Positions 9,943 through 22,277 of a stretch of 64,000 nucleotides of DNA are shown piece by piece. The stretch spans positions 310,001-374,000 of the forward strand of contig MCFL01000014.1 in NCBI GenBank assembly GCA_002102555.1. The letters run 5' to 3'. The position numbers and the translations under genes are program-made. This DNA comes from Catenaria anguillulae PL171 (lineage: Eukaryota > Blastocladiomycota > Blastocladiomycetes > Blastocladiales > Catenariaceae). A model generated the notes under the pieces. The model made no database searches. It worked only from the letters and a program-made list of their open reading frames with translations, and was not told the DNA's origin. Numbering within the stretch: position 1 is the first letter of the stretch; the number at the start of each line of letters is the position of its first letter.

Positions 9943-11571
9943 ATGCCCGCCAACTCGGATATGACCCCCGCGGCCGGTGCTGCCGCCGCCACCACCCCAG
10001 CTGCTGCTGTTGCTGCTGCCGCCACGGCCACGGCCCCCAAGTTCTCGGTCAACTCGCCCAACGTGACGTACGCTGGTGGTGTGATTGAGTCGTCGTACGA
10101 CTACTCCAAGACCAAGGTGCACACGCTGCCCAACGGCCAGCTCCAAGTCGAGCCCGAAACCATCCACTACAAGTTCACGACCGACTGCCGTGTGCCTCGC
10201 CTCGGCGTCATGCTCGTTGGCTGGGGCGGCAACAATGGCTCGACGCTGACGGCCGCCATTCTCGCCAACCGCAACAAGCTTTCGTGGGAAACGCGCGAGG
10301 GTGTCCAGCACGCCAACTACTTTGGCTCGCTCGTCATGGCCTCGACCGTCAAGCTCGGCGTGGATGCCCAGGACCCGACCAAGGAAGTCTATGTGCCGCT
10401 CCATGACATGCTGCCCATGGTGCACCCCAACGACGTTGTGCTCGGCGGCTGGGACATTTCGGCCCTCAACTTGGCTGATGCCATGGACCGCGCCAAGGTG
10501 CTCGAGCCCGATTTGCGTCGCCAAGTCCGTGACGAGATGCGCTCCTTGCAACCCTTGCCCTCGGTCTACTACCCCGACTTTATCGCCTCCAACCAAGAGG
10601 AGCGTGCCGACAATGTGCTCCCTGGTGACGACAAGCAGGTGCACCTCGAGCGTCTCCGCCAGGACATGCGTGACTTCAAGGCGGCCCACGATTTGGACAA
10701 GCTCGTGATCTTGTGGACGGCCAACACAGAGCGCTTTGCCGACCTTGTCGATGGCGTCAACGACACGGCCGACAACTTGCTCGCTGCCATTGCCCGTTCC
10801 GAGGCCGAAGTGTCGCCCTCGACCTTGTTTGCCGTTGCCTCGATTCTCGAGGGCCACACCTTCATCAACGGGTCCCCGCAAAACACGTTTGTGCCCGGCG
10901 TGCTCGAGCTGGCCGAGCGCCACCGCGTGCAAATTGGCGGCGACGACTTCAAGTCTGGCCAGACAAAGGTCAAGTCTGTGATTGTCGACTTCCTCGTGAA
11001 TGCCGGTATCAAGCCCCTGTCGATTGCCTCGTACAACCATCTCGGCAACAATGACGGCCGCAACCTCTCTGAGCACAAGCAGTTCCGGTCCAAGGAAATC
11101 TCAAAGTCTTCGGTCGTCGACGACATGGTTGCCGCCAACCCCGTGCTGTACGGCAAGGGCGAGCACCCAGACCACATTGTTGTGATCAAGTACGTGCCCG
11201 CTGTTGGTGACTCGAAGCGCGCCCTCGACGAGTACTACAATGAGATCTTCATGGGTGGCCGCAACACCATGTCTGTGTTCAACACGTGCGAGGACTCGCT
11301 CTTGGCCAGTCCGCTCATCATTGACTTGTTTGTGCTGGGCGAGCTGTTTACGCGCGTGAAGTACCAGACGGGCGACATGGACCAGCCCGATCATGTGCAC
11401 TCTGTGCTTTCGCCCTTGTCGTACATGCTTAAGGCCCCGCTCGTGCCCGCCGGTACCCCCGTCATCAACTCGTTGCCCAGGCAGCGTGCCGGTCTGGAGG
11501 CCTTCTTGCGCGCCTTGGTCGGCTTGCCCGTCAACAACGAGGCCAACTTGGAGTGGAAGTGCTTCCATTAA
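9943..11571 (+). CDS. INO1: Inositol-3-phosphate synthase (INO1)
   Basis: Converts glucose 6-phosphate to 1D-myo-inositol 3-phosphate with NAD, the committed step for phosphatidylinositol and inositol phosphates in the cytosol. The intronless frame encodes 542 residues, the usual eukaryotic size (about 510-560). Visible signatures are the NAD-binding glycine loop [14 protein letters not shown], the block [27 protein letters not shown], and [14 protein letters not shown] with catalytic lysines. The first ~25 residues are an Ala-rich low-complexity lead. The ATG at 9943 follows a CT-rich leader. Downstream on the same strand lies NAD-glycerol-3-phosphate dehydrogenase, another branch point of lipid and osmolyte synthesis. 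Confidence 0.97.
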   Translation: MPANSDMTPAAGAAAATTPAAAVAAAATATAPKFSVNSPNVTYAGGVIESSYDYSKTKVHTLPNGQLQVEPETIHYKFTTDCRVPRLGVMLVGWGGNNGSTLTAAILANRNKLSWETREGVQHANYFGSLVMASTVKLGVDAQDPTKEVYVPLHDMLPMVHPNDVVLGGWDISALNLADAMDRAKVLEPDLRRQVRDEMRSLQPLPSVYYPDFIASNQEERADNVLPGDDKQVHLERLRQDMRDFKAAHDLDKLVILWTANTERFADLVDGVNDTADNLLAAIARSEAEVSPSTLFAVASILEGHTFINGSPQNTFVPGVLELAERHRVQIGGDDFKSGQTKVKSVIVDFLVNAGIKPLSIASYNHLGNNDGRNLSEHKQFRSKEISKSSVVDDMVAANPVLYGKGEHPDHIVVIKYVPAVGDSKRALDEYYNEIFMGGRNTMSVFNTCEDSLLASPLIIDLFVLGELFTRVKYQTGDMDQPDHVHSVLSPLSYMLKAPLVPAGTPVINSLPRQRAGLEAFLRALVGLPVNNEANLEWKCFH

Positions 11572-12892
11572 GTCGTTGCCGTTGTTGTGAGTCTTGATTG
11601 ATTGATATCAAGGAGGTTGCATTTGCTTGTGTGTAACGTGCTTGTGCTTGTGTTTCACCCTTTTTGGGCGTCCCATGCTTTCACTTGAAGCAAGCCAGCG
11701 ATGCATGTAATTATCATTTTATTTCTCTTTGGTTCTTATGACATCCAACGTTTGGCGAGTGTCAATAACTCACATGGTGCGTCACAGCCAGCATGAGAAA
11801 CCAATGAAAACCAACTTCTACAATAGTCTTCGCCTAGGCTGACAGGAAGGAATCCAGTCGAATGATAAATTGTCGTCTACTCTCGTGCTCGACGGCCGGC
11901 ATTTGATGTTTATACCTCGCCGATGCTAGATCAAGGAACTAAAGCACGCCGTCATGATTGTGGCCAGATTTCGCCACACTCATCGCTTGAGGATCTATGC
12001 ATCATGACGCTCGTGGCCGTTAACCAGCTGAGGTGTTTACGTTGCTTTTGCATGCATATCTAAGAACATTATGACATCATCACCTTTTTCGGATCGTCGA
12101 TCGAATGATAAATGAAATGTACGTGTGGTGTCATTTGTGTCAGATTGGCACGAACGCATTGTGTTCTCGAACTCGTGGTTGCTTATCCGCCGCCGCTTCA
12201 CTGCTAGCTGCAGACATCACTGCCCTGCCGTCGCCGCCAGCCGGCCCCTGATTTGCGGCGGCTGAACAGGGGCCAGCGGTTGACGAACCTGCTATCGCTC
12301 GAGCGTGTTTTGCTCGTCACCGTGGCAGGCCGATAATGGCTGCATGCCAGTTTGCCACACGACGTCAACCCCCTCCATCACTCTGATTCTTCCGAAAGAG
12401 ACGTGCAAAGTCCCTTCAGCTGCACGGGTGCATAAAAGGAGACCTGTGCCCGCCATTGCATTTCCCTCCCTCTCTGCATGCCTGACCGACCGTCTTTAGT
12501 ATTCACTTGTCACCCACCTCATACTATTCAATCCAGCTGCTTCAACTGCCACTCACGCCCTCGCAGTTCCCACCACCATGTATGTCTCTTACCACGATAC
12601 CATGAACACAATCGTCGCCAACCCAAGCATCGGCACTCGGAGCCACTGCTGAGTCTTTGTCTCCGTCGACTCGACAGTCGTCTGTCTCCCACCTGTCCCG
12701 CAGTCGGGCTGTCGTGCAACGACACGCGCCAAGCTCTCTCAATGGCGCTGAACCCCCCAACTTTGTTGGTTGGTGATCTGTCTCCACTCGCCGCTCTTCA
12801 ACTCAACGTTTATCTGTTGGCGATTGCCCCCACTCTCTTGGCCCTCCCTATGATGTAAACGCATGCACCGATTTGACTGACGGACAGCTCCC
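11572..12892. other. Intergenic region between INO1 and GPD
   Basis: It contains the INO1 3' end and, towards the right, a probable promoter with CATAAAAGG near 12431-12439 and CT-rich leader sequence. Short frames between 12305 and 12858 look like 5' leader rather than protein: they lack similarity to anything I know and overlap one another. Confidence 0.45.
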
Positions 12893-14247
12893 ATGACATT
12901 GTATCCGCAACAACTTGCTCGCCTCGCAATACTCTCCTCAACCCGCTCTCCTCTGCACACCAAAACGTTACTGTCCGAACGACTCGCCGCCACTCGATTC
13001 AGCACAGCCGCATCCAACTCGGCCTTCAAGCAATCATACCGAACATACCCGTTGCTCCACCACCAGCACCGCCCACTCTCCACCATCACCAATCCCGCTA
13101 TGCCCACCATGCAACCCGCCGCAAACAAGGAAAAAGTCGCCATCATTGGCTCGGGCAACTGGGGCTCGACCGCGTCCAAGATCATTGGCCGCAACGTGCA
13201 CAACTTTGACGAGTTTGACAAGGAGGTCAAGATGTGGGTGTTTGAAGAAATGATCAATGGCCAAAAGCTCACCGACATCATCAACACAAAGCACGAGAAC
13301 GTCAAGTACTTGCCCAACATCAAGCTGCCACCAAACGTCAAGGCGTGCCCAGACTTGGTCGAAACGTGCCGCGATGCGACCGTGCTCGTGTTTGTGTTGC
13401 CCCATCAGTTTATTCGCGAAGTGTGCAAGGATTTGTTGGGCAAGATTCGCCCAGACGCAAAGGCCGTGTCGTTGGTCAAGGTCCGTTTGGCCTTCCATCC
13501 TGAATATTGTTTGTTCTTCTATCGTGCTGGACTAACCCACATTTTTTTTTATTTTTTGTCTGCTGCATATGTGTTTAGGGCGTCGACGTGAGCGAATCTG
13601 GCCTGACTCTCATTTCCGATCTCATCAAGCAACACCTCAACATCCGGTCCGTGTCTGTGCTCATGGGCGCCAACATTGCCAACGAAATCGCCGAAGAACT
13701 CTTTTCCGAGAGTACCATCGGGTTTACGGACGCGGACGACGCCGCCGTCATCAAAAAGATCTTCAACACGCCCTACTTCCGCGTGTCATGCGTCAACGAC
13801 GTTGCTGGCGTTGAAATCTGTGGCGCACTCAAGAACATTGTTGCCCTCGGTGCCGGATTCGTCGATGGTTTGCGGTATGGCGACAACTGCAAGGCAGCCA
13901 TCATTCGGTTGGGCTTGTTGGAGATGAAGAAGTTTGCGCAAATGTTCTACTCGGGCGTGCGCGACGAGACCTTCCTCGAGTCGTGCGGAGTCGCAGACTT
14001 GATTACAACATGCTCTGGCGGCCGGAATCGCAAGGTGGCCGAGGCCATGGTCACGACGGGCGAAAGCTTATCGGCACTTGAGGCGCGCATGTTGGGAGGC
14101 CAAAAGCTGCAGGGCACTTTGACGGCCAAGGAGGTGCACATGATTTTGGAGCAAAAGAACCTCACGCAGGAGTTTCCGCTCTTCACCACCATTTACAAGA
14201 TTGCGTTTGAGGGATTACCGGCGTCGCACCTTGTGCGGGATCTGTAA
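12893..14247 (+). CDS. GPD1: NAD-dependent glycerol-3-phosphate dehydrogenase
   Basis: Reduces dihydroxyacetone phosphate to glycerol 3-phosphate for phospholipid and glycerol synthesis. Exons 12893-13480 and 13579-14247 flank a 98-nt intron (GTCCGT..TTTAG, phase 0), giving 418 residues. Seen are the Rossmann loop [20 protein letters not shown], the active-site lysine block [18 protein letters not shown], and [16 protein letters not shown]. The enzyme core begins near residue 74. Before it lies a basic, Ser/Arg-rich leader typical of mitochondrial targeting, and an in-frame ATG at 13100 would yield a leaderless enzyme. Yeast Gpd2 is partly mitochondrial and Gpd1 cytosolic/peroxisomal, so dual targeting from two starts is plausible but unproven. 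Confidence 0.95.
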
Positions 14248-14820
14248 ATCGGTCTTGGTCATGATTGTTCCTTGTGTCCTCGTTGCCTTGCTTCTTCAAT
14301 GTGTACCTTGGTCGAGTCCGAGTCGTGCAATCTCGGTTGTCATCCTGAGAACCCGTCTCTCTCTCAAATGGGGTCGCCGTAGTATTTTACTCTGTTGTTA
14401 GTTCCGTACTTGTTTTCACCGCCATCCAACCATGCTCTTTCGCTTCTCCCCCGTCATTCTTGCTTTGTTGCCCTCAATGGCCCGTTGCTGTTACTTGTAA
14501 ATTATATCATCATACACAAATGGTTATACCTTTTTGACGTTTCCTTTGTTTCTCCGGCCCATCGTCCGCCTCATCCCTCGCCTCGGATTGATTCCGGCCG
14601 AACGACAAGTGGTGGACGTATTCATACTCACTGGTGGAGCTGATGATGAGGTGTCAGTGTCACAATCATTTGATTTCACGAGTCATCGCGACATCTTTGG
14701 CCATTTCTTTCTCTCTCTCCCGCTTGCATGCTCGTGTAACACATGTGTAAATAAATATATGAAGCAGACGCACTCCAGGTCCTCGTTGCAGTATCCCCAG
14801 GCACATCCATTCGTTGAACC
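14248..14820. other. Intergenic region between GPD and acylaminoacyl-peptidase
   Basis: 573 bases with T-rich sequence after GPD and an AT-rich segment (AATAAATATATG near 14750-14761) about 60 bases before the next ATG. I see no gene here. Confidence 0.4.
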
Positions 14821-17229
14821 ATGGCTGATCCGACATTACCATCGACTTCCGCCACCATCGCCCGCGCGTGCTCCATTTACGCCGACGTCGGCCGCATTCC
14901 TGTCCCAACCAAAGCCCGCCTCATCTCTGTCCCGGCATCGAGCAGCACCGGGCCGATCGTTGCCTCCGTTTCCTACTCGACCCGCGATCCAATTGCACAC
15001 AAGAAGCGCACTTTCCACCAAACGGTCGTTGTGGGCGCTGGCGGTGTCTCGCACTTGTCGCCCGCCGCAGAAGACGACTCAATGGCCCTCGATGCCTTCC
15101 ACCCGACCGCTGGGTATCGTGCGGCACTGCGCACTGTGACTGTGGGCGACGCCAAGAAACGCATGGTCGAAGTGTACACGGCCGACGGCGCGTTGGCGGC
15201 TGGCTGCAACGTGACGGATGTGCATGGCGACTTTTACACGGACGATCAAATCGGCGGGCTGGCATGGTCGCTGAACCATTCAGGGGATGCAAAGCTGGCG
15301 TACATTGCCGAGGCAAAGGCGCCCAAGCGCGATAAGGTGACCGATTTCATGTATGATCCGGATTTCGGCGAGGGTACTGGGGCAAGCGGCCGCCCGTGCT
15401 CGTCATTGTTCATGTTGGCGAGCCTGGTGGCGAGGCCGAGGTCAAGATGGAGGCGCAGGTTGTACCGCTCGAGTACGGCAAGCTGTCGCCGTCCAAGCCC
15501 TTTTTCGCTTTGGGCGATTCCGTTGTTGGATTCGTTGGGTATGAGAGGTCGCCCAAAGTCTGGGGGATTGCAGTACGGATCCTTTCAAATGTGTTGTGCC
15601 TTGCTGTCAACAGCTTACGCTTCCATCTTGCCACAGCACTGTCCCAACCGCCTATCATCGATTTACGCCGTTCCGACGCCTCTGCGCAGTGCTACCGCCT
15701 CAACAGCCGAGAGCGTGACTCTAACGCTTTCCCCGAAGTCTTTGACACCGTCCAACCTCGCCGCTCGTTGCCCCGTCGTCCAATCCGACAATACGGCTCG
15801 TATTGCCTTTCTGGCTGTCCCCATCGGCGGGCCACACAACACTTGCGCCGACCTACACATTTTGGACCTGACCACAGGCAATACGACACTCGCCATTCCG
15901 GCGGTTCGCGGAACCGATCAACCGGGCCTCTTTATTGACTCGCTGACACCCAACGGGCCGCAGTTCACGGAGGCGATCGTGGGCACCGTGCATTGGCGCA
16001 CAGTGCGCACGCCCGTCAGGTTATTGCCGACAAAGGGATCGATCGATCTGCTCCAGTCGGCTGACCAGCATTCAACGGATCGCCACGAGTCGGTGGTTGT
16101 GATGACTCAGTCCGAGTCCCAAGGTCATGCACTTGTCGCAAAGTCGGGCATCATTCGGCCGCCCTCGGTTGTGCTGAACAAGTTTGGTAGTGCTGCCACG
16201 CCCAGCGAGGTTTCTGTCATTCCTGCACGCGTGTCGACCGCGACCCTGGAATTGCTCGAGAGTCTGGACGTGGTCACGATCACGTTTTTGCCAACCCTCG
16301 AGGCCATTGTTGTTCGGCCCAAGCGTGTCGCTGACACGGACAGGTCCCCATTGGTCATTGTCCCGCATGGCGGCCCGCACTCTGCGTACGCCAACGAGTG
16401 GTCGGATGTCATGAGTCCGCAGGCCGTTGGTCTCGCCGCAGGCGCTGGGTATACCGTAGCCTATGGTGCGATATGGCTTTCTCAGAAGCACCTCAACATT
16501 ACTGACTTTGTCTTGTTCTGTCTCGCTTTCCAGTCAACTACACGGGCAGTTCCGGCTATGGCAAGGACTCGATTGATGCTTTGATTGGCAATATCGGCAA
16601 CCTCGAGGTCAAAGAGTGTCACCAAGTCGCTGAGCGTTTGATTCAAGACTATCCCGGGTTCAAGCTCGACAAGGACAATGTGTTTTTCTTGGGTGGATCG
16701 CACAGCGGGTTGATTGGGACCTTCATCGCCGCGCAATACCCGGTACGGGAAAGGTTTCTTGGCCAATGATCATGCACATGCGTGGTATTGGCTGACACGA
16801 TAACTCGATCTTCGTTTACAGGGATTCTACCGCGCCGTCGTTATCCGCAACCCTGTCACCAGCCTCGGGACATTCACGGGTACTGACATTCTCGACTGGT
16901 CGTTTGCCGAAGCCGGCCTGCCACACGATCTACGCAAGCCCAGCCTCGTCACGCCCCATGCCTACGCGCACATGTGGTCGCAATCGGGCGTGTCTGTGAT
17001 TGACAAGGTCAACACGCCGACGCTTGTGCTGCTCGGCGCCAAAGACGCGCGTGTGCCTACTTTCCAGGGACTGGAATGGGCGGCTTGGCTCAAGGGAAAC
17101 AAGCCCGAGGTGCCCGTGCGCGTGATGCAGTTTGCCGACGCCGGGCATGGGTTGGAGAGCATGGATGCGCAAAGGTTTGGATTTGAAGCGACAATTGCGT
17201 TCTTTGAAGAGTTTCGGACGAGGAGCTAG
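14821..17229 (+). CDS. Acylamino-acid-releasing enzyme (APEH, prolyl oligopeptidase family S9C)
   Basis: Removes N-acylated residues from peptides. A beta-propeller precedes an alpha/beta-hydrolase domain. Exons are 14821-15572, 15637-16465, 16534-16742 and 16822-17229, with introns of 64, 68 and 79 nt whose phases all agree. The catalytic triad is visible: Ser in GGSHSG, Asp in GAKDARVP, His in ADAGHGLES. The oxyanion region VPHGGPHS matches animal APEH, as does the join into VNYTGSSGYGKDS. Inside exon 1 the frame changes near 15373: upstream reads ..DPDFGEG, downstream YWGKRPPVLVIVHV, as if one base were missing, and no intron explains it. An assembly indel is likelier than inactivation because all downstream exons are intact. 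AATAAA lies at 17230. Total about 732 residues. Confidence 0.9.
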
Positions 17230-17383
17230 AATAAATGGTGGTGAATGAGGAGATGAAATGGCGTATGTTTTTCAACATGGATAGAACACACACATATTTG
17301 CACACGACATTTTGGCGGGGAATCAGAATGTGATATGTACAAAATTGAATCAGGCAAAAAACAATGTGTTAATGAGGCGACAG

Positions 17384-20300
17384 CTACATTGGAGACGCGG
17401 GCACCTTGGCCGCCAACTGAAACAAAAAGTGCCCACTGCCCCTGCCCATGACGACGGCCGGATCCCAGTCGTCGCCGGCAGCACTGGCCGCCATGAGCGC
17501 TGGAGCGCAAGCAATTGGCACGGCACACACGAGGGCGTCTGGGCGTGAGTCGAGAACAATTAGGGATTCGCAGGGAAGGATTTGAACTCGTTGGGCGGTT
17601 TCGAGATGCCAAATCTCAATCTACGTGTCCAAACGCAATCGGTGTCAGCAGGTCGCCGCGTCTGAAAGGCTACAACGAAAAGAAAAACGGACCATCCTGG
17701 GCGAGTACGCAATCACATAAAGCCCGACCAGCGAGAAGTGTTTTGGCTCACCATCCCACTCAATCCACCAATCCGGGCGTGCCCTCCTCCCGTCCGCCGT
17801 CAAAAACAGGGCAAACCCAGCATAACAAAGGAGGTACCGCGGCGTATCCATGTCGGCTAAATCAAAGCCATTGTGGTACTCGCCCAAGGGTGCACCATGC
17901 GTAAGCTGCTGCGGCGATGGGAACCCTGCAGGTGACAACATGCCGCTGCCGCTCCGACTTAGCGTGGTCGCTGACGACACGACCGGGCTGATGGGAAACA
18001 CGGCCAGAGGCCGAATACCCGACCCTTCGCCCTCGTGAATAAACTCGAGAGCAGGATCGTCGGGATCGAGCAAGCTGGCAATCGATGCGGTTTCTGGATC
18101 CAAAATCTCAAAGCCGCGACCACACCCGACAAACAGCTTGCCGTCAATCACGTGCAAAGACAGCGACTCGGACGGCACATAGAGCTCACGTACTAACCTC
18201 AACGCTGTCGTGAAACCATCTGGCGTATCCGCGCCGCCATCTCCGCCTGGTCCATTGGTCGACGGCTTGCTCCCAAACCCAAACAGCTTTGCAAGTGTTC
18301 CACCGCCTCCGCTCCCATTGGACGCACCGCCTCCCGCACCCCCTCCCGTGCCTTGCTTCTTTCGAACTAACACGGGCTCGTACACTTTGAAGGTACTCGA
18401 CAACCCGCTCGGTTTCGCAGTACACACCCATGTCCTTCCAGTCTGTCCGGGACCAATCCAATCGCCTGCGGCCCCGGCCGACCCAAGACGAAACATGCCC
18501 ACGCCGCTCGCAAGCTTGTACGCATTGACCCGTCCGCCTCTTCCCTCCACCTCGCCCACAAGCGCCCGATGCACAACGGCCGCCAGCGCCATGCCCCACA
18601 GCGTGCGGTCCGCAGCTAGCACAAGCACGAGCGCCTGGTCGGCAACCACGCTCACTTGCGTTGCGGGCTTGTCGAGCTGGACAATCTTGTCGACGCGACC
18701 GTCGCCCAGGGCGTACACACCGCGGTCCGTTGCAACGAGCAGCCGTCGCGTTTCGCCCGGTGGCATGGGCAGCCACGCGGATCCGTTGGGCCGCGCATCG
18801 AGGGCAAGGCCTGCGGCTTCGGGGACGGGCGTGATGCGGAACCGGGATTTGGGAACGATATAGGATTGGTGGGCGGACCGTAGGGCGTCGAGCCAGCCGC
18901 GGCGGTCGGCGTGTGACGAGGCAACGAGCGTGATTGAAAAGGCAGCGCGCCCGCGGCGCGTGATCGTAAATGAGTGGTCAGAGCCTTTGGAGGCGGCAGC
19001 AGAGTCCACGAGAAGCGGAGAGCTTGTTGCAGTCATGGGTCTTGGCACAGTGTGTGCTACGCCAGCCGCGACCATAGTTGCCGTCGCCAACGCACCAGCG
19101 GGGCCGCCAATCACGAGCGCAGAGTCCGATACACCCCTACCCAGAGGCGTTGGCGGCCTTCTCCCTACGATCTGTTCCTCGGGAATGTCCACGGCCAACA
19201 AATCCAACGGAATCACGCTACGGTACACGCGGTATTCGAACCCGTGCACTGGATCCGCCTTTGCGCGCTTGCGTCGTGCAAGCACCACAGCATGATCGAG
19301 GAGAAACATGGAAATCTCCTCACCCGTCCGTCCATCATTACCCGTGGTCGACGACGTGCCCACACCCGCACCAGAACCTGATCCATTGGCAGCCGCCCCG
19401 CTACCTGACGATCCAGCTGAAGACGATCCCCGTTTCAAGACACCCTCACGCAATAGTTGCCGCTCTGGATGTTGCAAATCAAGCTCGGCGGCCTCTGCAG
19501 TCGACTTGTACGCAAACGACTGGTGCAGCTGCAGCAGGCGCACAGCATTGTCCGACTTGCCTGCCGCGGCATTGATGTCAGTCAGCAACGATTTCAGCTC
19601 GGACATGGCTGCGTCGAGATCATCCATGTCTGGGTGGCTGGCGGGTGTGGCCTTGGCAATCGAGTGCAGTAAAAGTGAGTAGCGCGCAGCGCGGGTGATT
19701 GGGCGGCCGAGAAATGACTGTGAGTTGTGTGTACAAAAGGAAGGTCAAAACCAACGTCCAAGATCCAATCACCGACAAGGTGCGCATACCTGAATCGGCA
19801 ACCGCCTCGCTTGCGGCGCCCGCTCCGCCTCCTTTAAATACGTTGCCAATTTCGGATTGTAGGCGACCTCGGCTTCCAAATGATACTTTCCCCACGGATG
19901 CAGCGCCGCATACTTGACGAGCGGCTGCCTGAGCTGCGGGACCATGGCCCTGACCACGTCGCCAATTCGCTTGACCACAAACCCTTCCTGCTGCCGCCGC
20001 ACAAGTGCCGCGGCCATACGCTTGCTCGCCTCCCTGACCTCGCCCACGTTGCCAAACACGGCGCGGCAAAAGTCACGAGGCCGAGAGGGCACAAGGGGTT
20101 CGCGAATGATGGGGTCCATGAACAGGCGCTCAATGAGCACCAGGTCGTCCACGTAGGATTCTTCAGAGACAATGAGTTCGAAGATGGCTTCTTGGCGCTT
20201 GATTTCGCCCGCAGGCGTCGAGTGCAGGATCGAGTCGGGGACAATGGCCGACCAGCAGCGTGTGCCATCGTCGGCGTCATCTGGGTCGGCAAGTGGCGGC

Positions 20301-21563
20301 GGAGGGAGAGGATCGACCGGTGTAGAAGGTTGCGGGAGGCCGAGGGCCGCACGTTGCGCGAATTGGCGTGGGCACAGGACGGAATAGCAGAGGCGATCTG
20401 AGGAGCATGTTGGGGAGTAACATGTCGAGAGAAGCGTGAAAAAGCCAGTTGGATGTGGTATCGACGTTGGGGAGAGCGGAGATACAGGCCCAACGACGAG
20501 CGAGGCGGTGGTGTTGAGCGAAGAGTCGCTGACCTTGTGCTTAACGCTCGGAGTTGGCCCGTTTGTGATAGGCACAGATTTGGGAGGTGGTGGGGCGCCC
20601 GCGGGGAAGGCATACAGCTCGTTGGACGAATCGCGCAATCGGTGTTCAAATGCAACGTGATGAAAGAAGCGTTGCGCGTCGAGTGCGCGGCCAACCAAAA
20701 GGGCGAGATTGCGGTCAGGCGAGCGGAGCAGAGCAGCAAGCACGTCAACAGCGTCAGATCCGCGGAAGCACGAGTGGTATTGCACTCCAGTGGCGGTCTT
20801 GTGCGTGGACAGCGGGACGCGGAGCCTGAATTGGGCAGCGATGCGGGATAACAATGCGGGATTGAGCGGTAGAGCGGCGGCCTTGTTGTGCAGATCTCGC
20901 GAAGTGGACGACGACGACGGGCGTGGACGTGACTTCTTTGCGGATGTGGATGAGAATGAATTACCCGATCCCGAGCGAGCGCTGGCATACTTTGGATCCA
21001 ATGTTGAAGCTCGGGAGCGTGGAGGAGTACTGCTCGACGCCAGTGTCATTGAAGACGGCGTCTGGAACTCGTTGACGCCTGGGCGAGCATGCGAATCACT
21101 TGAAGTACGCGGAGGGGTTGGGATTGGCGATGCTGAAGGGGAGGGCGACGACGAATGTGCTTGAGATTGGGACGACGAGTGAGACGACGACAAGGACGCG
21201 GATCGATCTGCCAGGGATAAGGTATGATGGAAAGAGAGTGGCGGCGTAGTGCGGCTGCTACTGCCTGCCAGCGTTGCAGTCGACGCCGGGCGAAAAGGGC
21301 GCAATGTTGGCGGATGGATCATCATGCCCCTGGAAGCATCCCCGATCATGTCGCCATTGTTTTGCCCGGTATGAGAGATATCAGCAGGACGATCCAAGCT
21401 GGCGTACGGCGACTGGGTGACCCTTGCCGAGGCAGAAAGCGGGCGAAAGGCCGTGGGCACGGGCGGCGCAAAGAGGACGGGCGAAGTGTGCGAGGATTCG
21501 TTCGAGTCAGATGCAGAGTCTGCTTCGCCCTGCATCGTTGCCTTGCCCTGGTGCACATGCACT

Positions 21564-21612
<49 letters not shown>

Positions 21613-21721
21613 TGTTCCTGGCCGGCGGTGGTGGTTGATCCTCGGTGCCACCGGCGGCAGCGCGAGTGGTGGTTGCTGATGAGGAAGCAGGACGGTGGTT
21701 GTTGCGAGTCGAGGGATTCAT
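17384..21721 (-). CDS. Rho guanine-nucleotide exchange factor, DEP-DH-PH-CNH (Rom1/Rom2-like)
   Basis: Activates Rho1-type GTPases at sites of polarised growth and wall stress. Exons 21721-19790, 19717-17693 and 17620-17384 (introns of 72 nt each, phase 0) give 1397 residues. Order: low-complexity N-terminus with an alternating Glu-His repeat, DEP domain (~285-375), a Cys motif CYSPTCSS typical of Rom2-type proteins, DH domain (~500-700) starting EIKRQEAIFELIVSEESYV, PH domain (~730-925), and CNH domain (~950-1395). The first splice joins the DH block into SFLGRPITRAARYSLLL, matching the FLxRPVTRLPRYPLLL core. The last splice restores the CNH end IEIWHLETAQRVQ. It converges on APEH with 154 bases between. 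Confidence 0.93.
21564..21611 (+). repeat. Hexanucleotide (GCTCGT)n repeat encoding Glu-His dipeptides
   Basis: About eight tandem copies of GCTCGT. On the - strand they encode alternating Glu and His near residue 40-55 of the RhoGEF. Confidence 0.9.
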
Positions 21722-22277
21722 GGTAAGTAACTATGCTAAAAATGCTCAAGTATCTTGTGCATTTGCTTGCACTCTTTGTGCATGGTCGCTCCTCGGTATT
21801 CTCAACGCCATGGAGTAACATCAGTCCGGCCAACTTTGCATTCCAATTTCCAACGCAATCATTTGGACTCTGATTGTGGATTCTGGAGCACAAACGCGCC
21901 CGTGTCATCCTCCATGTGGCGAGTCCGACATGCACAAGAAAGCAAAGCACTTGGGATGTGTATCCACTCATCTGCGTAACCTGTTCTCACATCCACTGCG
22001 GCATCACTGCAGCAAGGACCAGACCATCCTGATGCCTTTCGCAAAGTATTCTGTTCCAGGCACTGCTCTTGTTTTTTGCTCCGTTGCCATCGAGGTTCGA
22101 GTTTGCGTGTTCTGCGCCAAACAACCCAGGAGATACATATGCGCGAAATGCAGTCGTCACGGTACAAAGTGTGCGCTAGTACGTGGGAAAGCAATTGCTA
22201 TTTACCATACCATGTATGTATCCAGGCAAGCTTACAGCCCACCCGCCACGCCCATCAACGCACAATGACTGCTCGGC
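21722..22277. other. Intergenic region between the syntaxin and RhoGEF genes
   Basis: 556 bases separate the syntaxin stop from the RhoGEF start on the same (-) strand. It should hold the RhoGEF promoter and syntaxin 3' end. Only short unlikely frames are present. Confidence 0.4.

Noticed and set aside
9913-11076. 387-codon open frame on the - strand
   Set aside because: It lies wholly antisense to the highly conserved INO1 gene. Long antisense frames are expected opposite GC-rich codons, and its His/Val/Gly-rich composition matches no protein.
15373-15385. GTACTGGGGCAAG read as a 13-nt micro-intron to fix the peptidase frame
   Set aside because: It is far too short for splicing, and removing it does not yield the expected family sequence.
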